Assembly: GCA_003023665.1 (NCBI GenBank)
Contig: PXYR01000089.1
Location: 1 to 7,037, forward strand
Length of the DNA stretch: 7,037 nucleotides
Source of the DNA: Bacteroidota bacterium
GTDB taxonomy: Bacteria > Bacteroidota > Bacteroidia > Flavobacteriales > Schleiferiaceae
Direction: 5' to 3'
The notes under the pieces were generated by a model that was not told the origin of the DNA, made no database searches, and was given only the letters and a program-made list of their open reading frames with translations. Shown in pieces: positions 1 through 4,890 of the stretch. Both the position numbers and the translations under genes were made by a program. Within the stretch, counting starts at the first letter, position 1, and every line of letters begins with the position of its first letter.

Positions 1-23
1 ACTTTGTCGATAGCATCCTTCAT
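1..23 (-). CDS. Possible start of a downstream operon gene, truncated by the left edge
   Basis: An ATG on the minus strand lies three bases beyond the TAG stop of the nucleoside transporter and opens a frame reading M-K-D-A-I-D-K before the window ends. Tight junctions throughout this operon make another co-transcribed gene plausible. Seven codons are too few to identify a product. From memory, flavobacterial transporters of this type are often followed by nucleotide-metabolism genes such as thymidylate synthase, but nothing in these codons shows that. The start itself is uncertain. Confidence 0.35.
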
Positions 24-26
24 TCT

Positions 27-1319
27 CTAAATAATCATTCCAACGTATGCTGCAGTGAATAAGGATGCTGCCGTTCCCGCGATAAGTGCTTTTATACCTA
101 ATTCGCTTAATTCTTTTCTCCTGCTCGGTGCTAAAACTCCAATACCACCAATTTGAATTCCAATGCTTGAAATATTTGCAAACCCACAAAGCATGTAAGT
201 GGAGAGAATGACAGAGCGTTCTGAAGAAAACAAACCTTCTTCTTTCATTTCAGTAAGACTGACATAAGAATAGAATTCATTTAGAACTGTTTTCTCACCC
301 AATAATTGGCCTACGAGCATAATGTCTGTTGCTGGGACACCTAAAACCCACGCGAGCGGACTAAATACAGCACCTAAAATGAACTCTAGTGAAAATGCAT
401 CAAACTGTCCATTCGTGACATTACTAGTCCAAGTGTTTAAGCCAGTCCAATCGCCTAGTGTGTGAATGATGATGTAGTTCACACCATAAACAAGAGCAAC
501 AAAGACCAAAAGCATGGCACCCACATTTACTGCTAACTTCACACCTTGTGTGGTTCCATTGGAGATTGCATCTAATGCATTAGACCCCATGCTTTGTTTT
601 GAAATTTCAGCAACTTCATCAAATTTTTCAGTTTCTGGTATCAAGATTTTAGCACTCATAATGGCTGCAGGTGCGCTGAGTACGGATGCGGTAATGAGGT
701 GCTTGGCGAAAAACAACTTTCCTGCAGCATCCTCTCCGCCCAAGTATCCAATATATGCTGCTAGTACACCACCGGCAATCGTTGCCATACCGCCACTCAT
801 TAAACACAATAATTCGCTTTTAGTCATCTTAGAGATGTACGGCTTCACTAATAATGGCGCTTCAGTTTGACCAATGAAAATATTACCCGCTGCCGCGAGC
901 GATTCAGCACCACTCAGCTTCAAGGTTTTTTGCATAACCCAAGCCATTGCTTTTACTACTTTCTGTAGAATTCCATAATAGTACAATAGTGAGGTTAATG
1001 CAGAAAAGAAGATGATGGTTGGCAAAACTTGAAATGCAAACAAGTAACCGTAGCTTTCTGTGTTGGTTATGAGTCCTCCAAATAAGAATTCTGAACCTTC
1101 TTTGGTGAAGTCAAGTACGGTGACAGCTCCCAATGAGAATTTATCAAATGCCCAAGAAAAGCCCGGGACTTTCAATACTAAAAATGCCAAAGAGAGTTGC
1201 AACAAACTCGCGTTGAGAACTGTCTTCCAATTGATGGCTTTCTTATTACTGCTTAAAAGCCATAAAATTCCAATTAGGCAAATAATGCCCAGTGCTCCTC
1301 TTAAAATAAATTGGATCAT
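27..1319 (-). CDS. nupC: NupC-type concentrative nucleoside transporter (CNT family)
   Basis: This 430-residue inner-membrane protein is a concentrative nucleoside transporter, expected to bring nucleosides in with Na+ or H+. The architecture matches bacterial CNTs of about 400-430 residues: hydrophobic N-terminal helices (about 1-55), a re-entrant hairpin with GNIFIGQTEAP at 145-155, a glycine/alanine-rich stretch at 175-195, NEF at 347-349 and GFANISSIGI at 379-388. Known CNT structures place nucleoside contacts in the GQTE motif (G150, Q151, T152, E153), the Glu of NEF (E348) and the Asn/Ser of the FANxSS motif (N382, S385). N146 corresponds to a Na+-site asparagine. All are present, so the protein looks functional. 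Its ATG overlaps the stop of the upstream BFN gene as ATGA, which points to translational coupling. Purine versus pyrimidine preference and the coupling ion cannot be read with confidence. Uptake of nucleosides for salvage is the likely role. Confidence 0.93.
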   Translation of the reverse strand: MIQFILRGALGIICLIGILWLLSSNKKAINWKTVLNASLLQLSLAFLVLKVPGFSWAFDKFSLGAVTVLDFTKEGSEFLFGGLITNTESYGYLFAFQVLPTIIFFSALTSLLYYYGILQKVVKAMAWVMQKTLKLSGAESLAAAGNIFIGQTEAPLLVKPYISKMTKSELLCLMSGGMATIAGGVLAAYIGYLGGEDAAGKLFFAKHLITASVLSAPAAIMSAKILIPETEKFDEVAEISKQSMGSNALDAISNGTTQGVKLAVNVGAMLLVFVALVYGVNYIIIHTLGDWTGLNTWTSNVTNGQFDAFSLEFILGAVFSPLAWVLGVPATDIMLVGQLLGEKTVLNEFYSYVSLTEMKEEGLFSSERSVILSTYMLCGFANISSIGIQIGGIGVLAPSRRKELSELGIKALIAGTAASLFTAAYVGMII

Positions 1320-1903
1320 GATTTCAGTTTATCAATATCGTCTCTGAGTCTGGCAGCAAGCTCATAGTCTTCGTTAAGTACTGCTTCAGCGAGCTGCTCT
1401 TCTAAATCTTCAAGGCTCAGTTGACCTTCACCGATTGGTGATTCATCTTCTTCAACCTCTAATTCAGCGTCCGCTTGTTTTTCTTCTTTATCGGTAATTC
1501 CCCCTTGCTCAAGAATGGACTCTAAAGCATAAATGGGACTTTCAAGCCTAACAGCCAATGCAACGGCATCTGACGGGCGTGAGTCAAAAACTAATTGGGC
1601 ACCTTGTTCATTTCGCAAATAAATAGATGCATAAAAAATACCGTTTACAAGACGGTGAATGAGAACCTTTTCTAGAACAGCACCCAGCTCTTTAAGCATG
1701 TTATTCCATGTATCATGAGTCATGGGTCTTGGCGGAGCTATGGATTTTTCTAAGGCAACAGCAATACTTTGTGCTTCAGCACCTCCAATGACAATAGGTA
1801 ACTTACGACCATTCGGACCTTTTTCAGCTAAAATGAGTGCATATGCGCCTGATTTTCCCTGACTGTAGGATAAACCCTTAACCGTAATTTCTATTTCTTG
1901 CAT
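1316..1903 (-). CDS. Bifunctional nuclease (BFN/DUF151) domain protein with C-terminal UVR motif
   Basis: The protein has 195 residues in two parts. Residues 1-130 form a BFN (DUF151) domain, starting with IEITVKGLSYSQ and a LPIVIGGAEAQSIA stretch (35-48) and containing the family signature DSRPSDAVALAVR at 107-119. Residues 138-160 are an acidic, low-complexity linker. Residues 163-193 form a UVR motif (LEEQLAEAVLNEDYELAARL and following), the helical hairpin by which UvrB and UvrC contact each other and which also occurs in Clp-associated proteins. Plant BFN proteins were reported to have RNase and DNase activity; activity of the bacterial homologues is much less established, so the name reflects family membership. 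The BFN-plus-UVR layout and a length near 200 are usual for Bacteroidota. Its ATG shares one base with the etfA stop (TAATG) and its stop overlaps the nupC start, so it is embedded in the etf operon. The substrate and partner are unknown. Confidence 0.9.
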   Translation of the reverse strand: MQEIEITVKGLSYSQGKSGAYALILAEKGPNGRKLPIVIGGAEAQSIAVALEKSIAPPRPMTHDTWNNMLKELGAVLEKVLIHRLVNGIFYASIYLRNEQGAQLVFDSRPSDAVALAVRLESPIYALESILEQGGITDKEEKQADAELEVEEDESPIGEGQLSLEDLEEQLAEAVLNEDYELAARLRDDIDKLKS

Positions 1904-2841
1904 TAACTAGCGGCCTTGAAGGCGCGCAAAGCATCCACTAATTTTGGGATAACTTCAAATGCATCACCTACAATTCCATAGTCTGCAGCCTTAAAAAACG
2001 GTGCTTCAGAGTCTGTATTTACTACGACAATTGTCTTTGATGCACTTACACCTGCAAGGTGTTGAATCGCGCCAGAGATTCCGATTGCAATATACAGATT
2101 AGGGTTGACTTGAATACCTGTTTGACCAACGTGTTCACTATGTGGTCGCCAACCTATGTCGCTTACTGGTTTTGAGCATGCGGTTGCCGCCCCTAGCACA
2201 TCTGCGAGTTCTTCGATCATCCCCCAGTTCTCTGGCCCTTTCAAACCACGACCAGCACTCACGACAGCTTCCGCTTCAGGAAGCGCAACTTTTCCAGAAG
2301 CAACATTCACTTCCGTTATTTCCATAAGATCATTACCGGTAATATCTTTTGAATTGGTCTCACCTTCACCTGTTATTTCAGCAATGCCTATGCTATTTGG
2401 TACAAATGAAATGATGGGAAGACTACCATTTAATTCAATGGTTTCAATACCTTTTGAAGAAAACGCGCCGCGCTTCACTTCAGTAGGATTTATGCTTAAG
2501 GGCAATGAAATAGTGTTTGTACTCAACGAACCATTATTCAGTGCGGCAAGCGCAGGTCCAATTGTTTTGCCTAAGGCAGTACCTGCTATAACTACTCCTT
2601 GCGCATCATTACAAAGTTGACCCAGCTGTTCAGCAATTCCCATTCCTGTTTTGGTCAATGTAATTTGAAGTACATGATCAGCACCATAAGCGTGAAGCTC
2701 TGAACTAGTAGTTGAATTACTAGTAACAGCAACTACTTGTGTGTTCATCATATTCGCCCATCTTTTGGCATAAGATGTTGCCTCAAAGGATGCTTTTTTA
2801 AAGGACCCGTTCCAATCCTCAACAAAAACTAAAACTGACAT
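1903..2841 (-). CDS. etfA: Electron transfer flavoprotein alpha subunit
   Basis: This 312-residue ETF alpha subunit pairs with EtfB in a soluble cytoplasmic heterodimer. The dimer takes electrons from acyl-CoA and other flavin dehydrogenases and passes them to ETF:quinone oxidoreductase. The N-terminal domain (about 1-185) begins SVLVFVEDWNG and contains the AGTALGKTIGPALAA strand-turn (86-100). The C-terminal FAD-binding domain contains SAGRGLKGPENW (195-206), where R198 matches the arginine near the flavin in known ETFs. It also has VGQTG (238-242) and the alpha-subunit signature LYIAIGISGAIQHLAG (249-264), then NTDSEAPFFKAADYGIVGD (275-293). The length is normal. It starts two bases after the etfB stop, and its TAA stop overlaps the BFN start by one base. 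These features fit an ordinary housekeeping ETF rather than an N2-fixation-linked FixB, although a bifurcating ETF cannot be excluded from the sequence alone. Confidence 0.96.
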   Translation of the reverse strand: MSVLVFVEDWNGSFKKASFEATSYAKRWANMMNTQVVAVTSNSTTSSELHAYGADHVLQITLTKTGMGIAEQLGQLCNDAQGVVIAGTALGKTIGPALAALNNGSLSTNTISLPLSINPTEVKRGAFSSKGIETIELNGSLPIISFVPNSIGIAEITGEGETNSKDITGNDLMEITEVNVASGKVALPEAEAVVSAGRGLKGPENWGMIEELADVLGAATACSKPVSDIGWRPHSEHVGQTGIQVNPNLYIAIGISGAIQHLAGVSASKTIVVVNTDSEAPFFKAADYGIVGDAFEVIPKLVDALRAFKAAS

Positions 2842-2843
2842 AA

Positions 2844-3590
2844 TTAAATTGCTTTTGCTTCTTCGTGTAATAGACGAACTAATTCATCAACATTGCCAGC
2901 ATCTACCATTTTGACTGCAGCTTTTGGTGCAGGTTTTTCAAAATGCAATGCTTTAGTAGCCCCGTCATTTACAGACGGTTCTACTAATTCAAGAGGTTTT
3001 GTCCTTGCGGACATGATTCCTCTCATGTTAGGAATACGGAGGTCTTTTTCCTCAACCAAGCCTTTTTTACCTCCAACGATCATGGGCAGCTTTGCTTGGA
3101 AAGTAGCATGTCCGCCATCTATTTCAGAGGTTGCAAGGGCTGTGTCACTATTGATAGTAAGTCCAACACATGCATTGGCAAAAGGTAATTTGAGCATCGC
3201 AGCAATCATTGCTGGTACTTGTTGTCCGTTATAGTCAATGCTCTCTTGACCACAGATGATTAGGTCGTAAGAATTTGCCTCGATGTGGTTCTTGAGTTCT
3301 TTAGCTACTGTGATAGCGTCCTCGGGGTTGGCGTTAATTCTGACGGCTTTATCTCCTCCAATTGCTAAGGCTTTGCGCAACGTAGGTTCCGTTGCCGCCA
3401 AGCCAACATTGATTACTGTGATTGTTCCACCATGTGCTTCCTTTAAATGCAAGGCTTTGGTTAGGCCGAATTCATCATATGGATTGATGACAAATTGAAC
3501 ACCGTTAGGGTCCAAGGCTTTTCCATCTCCTGTAAAATTAATTTTAGCAGTAGTGTCGGGAACATGACTAATACAGACAAGTATGTTCAT
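2844..3590 (-). CDS. etfB: Electron transfer flavoprotein beta subunit
   Basis: This is the beta subunit of ETF, which forms the second half of the heterodimer, binds AMP in canonical ETFs and docks dehydrogenases. It is the first gene of the minus-strand operon. Recognisable segments are the N-terminus MNILVCISHVPDTTAKI, NPYDEFGLTKAL (36-47), EPTLRKALAIGGDKA (68-82), GQESIDYNGQQVPAMIA (114-130), the beta-subunit signature region EIDGGHATFQAKLPMIVGG (156-174), and VEEKDLRIPNMRGIMSARTK (179-198). A C-terminal helix (about 233-247) closes the protein. I chose the start at 3590, giving 248 residues, because family members begin with M-[KN]-I-L-V. An in-frame ATG at 3611 would add seven residues without family support and would sit only three bases from a 24-bp palindrome. 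No convincing Shine-Dalgarno precedes either start, which is usual in Bacteroidota. Confidence 0.95.
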   Translation of the reverse strand: MNILVCISHVPDTTAKINFTGDGKALDPNGVQFVINPYDEFGLTKALHLKEAHGGTITVINVGLAATEPTLRKALAIGGDKAVRINANPEDAITVAKELKNHIEANSYDLIICGQESIDYNGQQVPAMIAAMLKLPFANACVGLTINSDTALATSEIDGGHATFQAKLPMIVGGKKGLVEEKDLRIPNMRGIMSARTKPLELVEPSVNDGATKALHFEKPAPKAAVKMVDAGNVDELVRLLHEEAKAI

Positions 3591-3614
3591 AATTGGGTTA
3601 TGATTTGGCATCTA

Positions 3615-3638
3615 ATTTACTATGCACGCATAATAAAT
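3615..3638. promoter_or_regulatory. 24-bp near-perfect palindrome upstream of etfB (candidate operator or leader hairpin)
   Basis: Arms ATTTACTATGC (3615-3625) and GCATAATAAAT (3628-3638) flank the two-base centre AC and match in 10 of 11 positions. The core TATGC/GCATA is perfect. It lies 24 bases upstream of the chosen etfB start, inside the divergent region. At DNA level it has the size and symmetry of a dimeric repressor site. If transcribed leftwards, the single mismatch becomes a G-U pair, so a leader hairpin is also possible. A further CGCATA half-site occurs at 3692-3697. I found no clean TAnnTTTG/TTG promoter on the minus strand here; partial matches are TAGAGTTG (3679-3672) and TAAGTATG (3701-3694), so the etf start site is undetermined. 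The regulator is unknown. Confidence 0.5.
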
Positions 3639-3753
3639 CCAAGGAATTTTCATTCAAGTATTCATTTTTATCAACTCTATAGGTTTGAGTTCGCATACTT
3701 AATTATATGTATCGTAAAAAGACACTAAAATCGACGAAAAGAATATTTTAAAG

Positions 3754-3778
3754 TTGTATTCATTGAATAGTATATTTG
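3754..3778 (+). promoter_or_regulatory. Bacteroidota-type promoter of pdhB
   Basis: TATATTTG at 3771-3778 is a perfect match to the TAnnTTTG -7 element recognised by the Bacteroidota primary sigma factor. It lies 25 bases upstream of the pdhB ATG, which would give a leader of roughly 20 nt. The only nearby TTG (3754-3756) leaves 14 bases between the elements, shorter than the usual spacing of about 17-23, so the -33 element is weak or absent. The box is followed by CCGTCC, resembling the sequence after the hppA box. Confidence 0.6.
3757..3769. promoter_or_regulatory. 13-bp perfect palindrome next to the pdhB promoter box
   Basis: TATTCA (3757-3762) and TGAATA (3764-3769) are exact reverse complements around a single central T. 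The element ends one base before the TATATTTG box, where a bound protein would obstruct or contact RNA polymerase. The nine-base string GTATTCATT (3756-3764) recurs in the same orientation at 3658-3666, nearer etfB. A role as an operator shared by the two divergent units is possible, but short AT-rich dyads also arise by chance. Confidence 0.33.
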
Positions 3779-3803
3779 CCGTCCTGACACATCATAATTA
3801 GAA

Positions 3804-4784
3804 ATGAAAACAATTCAGTTTAGAGAGGCCGTTTGCGAGGCCATGAGTGAAGAAATGCGCCGTGACGAAAACATCTTTTTGATGGGTGAAGAAGTCGCTG
3901 AATACAATGGGGCATATAAGGCCTCAAAGGGAATGTTAGACGAGTTTGGCGCTAAGCGAGTTATTGACACTCCTATTGCGGAGCTTGGATTTGCCGGAAT
4001 ATCAACGGGTGCAGCTATGAATGGTCTTAGACCTATAGTGGAATTTATGACATTCAATTTCTCTATGGTGGCCATTGATCAAATTATCAATAATGCGGCT
4101 AAGATGAAACAAATGTCAGGAGGTCAAATTAACGTGCCAATTGTTTTCCGTGGACCAACGGCTTCTGCAGGTCAATTGGCGGCAACGCATTCTCAAGCAT
4201 TTGAAAGTTGGTATGCAAACTGTCCTGGTCTAAAGGTTATTGTTCCGTCCAACCCATATGATGCCAAAGGACTCCTGAAGAGTGCCATCCGTGATAACGA
4301 TCCAGTCATTTTTATGGAAAGTGAGCAGATGTATGGCGATAAAGGCGAAGTGCCTGAAGGAGAATATACATTGCCTATTGGTGTTGCAGATATTAAACGC
4401 AAGGGAACAGATGTCACCATCGTTTCTTTTGGTAAAATTATTAAGGTAGCCTATGAGGCGGCTGACGCATTGGCTAAAGAGGGTATTTCTTGTGAGATTA
4501 TAGATCTTAGAACAGTCCGTCCTATTGATTATGATGCGGTTATAGAGAGTGTCAAGAAAACAAACCGTTTGGTATGTCTTGAAGAAGCTTGGCCGCTTGG
4601 ATCTATTTCAACAGAAATTACATATAAAGTACAACAAGAGGCATTTGATTATTTAGATGCACCTGTGAAAAGAATTACTACCACGGATACTCCGGCACCA
4701 TATTCACCAACACTTTTAGCTGAATTTTTACCTCAAGTTGACCAGGTAATTGATGCAGTGAAGTCGGTGATGTACGTTAAATAA
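3804..4784 (+). CDS. pdhB: Pyruvate dehydrogenase complex E1 component, beta subunit
   Basis: With the alpha subunit, this 326-residue protein forms the thiamine-diphosphate-dependent E1 that decarboxylates pyruvate and acetylates the lipoyl groups of E2, supplying acetyl-CoA. The N-terminal pyrimidine-binding transketolase domain (about 1-175) contains LMGEEVAEYNGAYKASKG (26-43) and DTPIAELGFAGI (55-66). E60 matches the glutamate that activates the cofactor in E1 beta. H129 lies in the conserved THSQAFESWYAN segment (128-139), and PSNPYDAKGLLKSAIRD (148-164) follows. The C-terminal transketolase domain (about 195-318) contains VTIVSFGKII, IDLRTVRPID (233-242), LEEAWPLG (259-266) and TPAPYSP (296-302). 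The length is typical. Genes for E1 alpha, E2 and E3 are not adjacent, which fits a split PDH locus. It is divergent from the etf operon and has its own promoter box. Branched-chain or acetoin dehydrogenase E1 beta are less likely alternatives, judged on overall resemblance to flavobacterial PDH beta. Confidence 0.94.
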   Translation: MKTIQFREAVCEAMSEEMRRDENIFLMGEEVAEYNGAYKASKGMLDEFGAKRVIDTPIAELGFAGISTGAAMNGLRPIVEFMTFNFSMVAIDQIINNAAKMKQMSGGQINVPIVFRGPTASAGQLAATHSQAFESWYANCPGLKVIVPSNPYDAKGLLKSAIRDNDPVIFMESEQMYGDKGEVPEGEYTLPIGVADIKRKGTDVTIVSFGKIIKVAYEAADALAKEGISCEIIDLRTVRPIDYDAVIESVKKTNRLVCLEEAWPLGSISTEITYKVQQEAFDYLDAPVKRITTTDTPAPYSPTLLAEFLPQVDQVIDAVKSVMYVK

Positions 4785-4806
4785 AGTAGACCTTTTTTAC
4801 CATAGG

Positions 4807-4836
4807 TTGAAATAAAGTCCCTAACGCTTATATTTG
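4807..4836 (+). promoter_or_regulatory. Bacteroidota-type promoter of hppA
   Basis: TTG at 4807-4809 and TATATTTG at 4829-4836 match both parts of the Bacteroidota promoter consensus (TTG and TAnnTTTG) with a 19-base spacer. Transcription would begin near 4841-4844, giving a leader of about 50 nt before the ATG at 4891. This indicates that hppA is transcribed independently of pdhB, although read-through is not excluded because no strong terminator is visible between them. Confidence 0.75.
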
Positions 4837-4866
4837 CAGCCCTCTTTGGAAATTCAAGGAGGACTG
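4837..4866 (+). promoter_or_regulatory. Inverted repeat / predicted 5'-end stem-loop of the hppA transcript
   Basis: Arms CAGCCCTCTTTG (4837-4848) and CAAGGAGGACTG (4855-4866) pair around the six-base loop GAAATT. As RNA, the inner eight positions (CCUCUUUG with CAAGGAGG) form seven Watson-Crick pairs and one G-U; beyond one C-A mismatch, three more pairs follow. The element starts directly after the promoter box, so the inner stem would sit almost at the 5' end of the mRNA. The AAGGAGG at 4856-4862 looks like a Shine-Dalgarno but is 28 bases from the ATG and is better explained as a stem arm. Possible roles are mRNA stabilisation, translational control or a DNA operator at the start site. 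No U-run follows, so it is not an intrinsic terminator of pdhB. Confidence 0.5.
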
Positions 4867-4890
4867 ATTGTATTATCAAACCATAACAAA

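Noticed and set aside
514..870. Plus-strand 118-codon open frame inside nupC
   Set aside because: It is antisense to a conserved transporter core and shows no domain of its own. Similar antisense frames within etfA, etfB, pdhB and hppA were rejected for the same reason.
3591..3611. Seven-residue N-terminal extension of EtfB from an upstream in-frame ATG
   Set aside because: The extension has no family counterpart and its start lies only three bases from the 24-bp palindrome. The internal MNILV start matches the usual EtfB N-terminus.
3495..3728. Plus-strand 77-codon open frame across the etfB 5' end and the divergent region
   Set aside because: It is antisense to the well-supported etfB start, has no recognisable motif, and its C-terminal half is translated AT-rich intergenic DNA.
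4787..4803. AAAG...CTTTTTT hairpin after pdhB as an intrinsic terminator
   Set aside because: The stem is only four pairs with one G-C and extends only through mismatches, so it is too weak to call despite the T-run.
4856..4862. AAGGAGG as the Shine-Dalgarno of hppA
   Set aside because: It is 28 bases from the ATG, and no ATG, GTG or TTG lies at a suitable distance in the hppA frame; it is better explained as one arm of the stem-loop.
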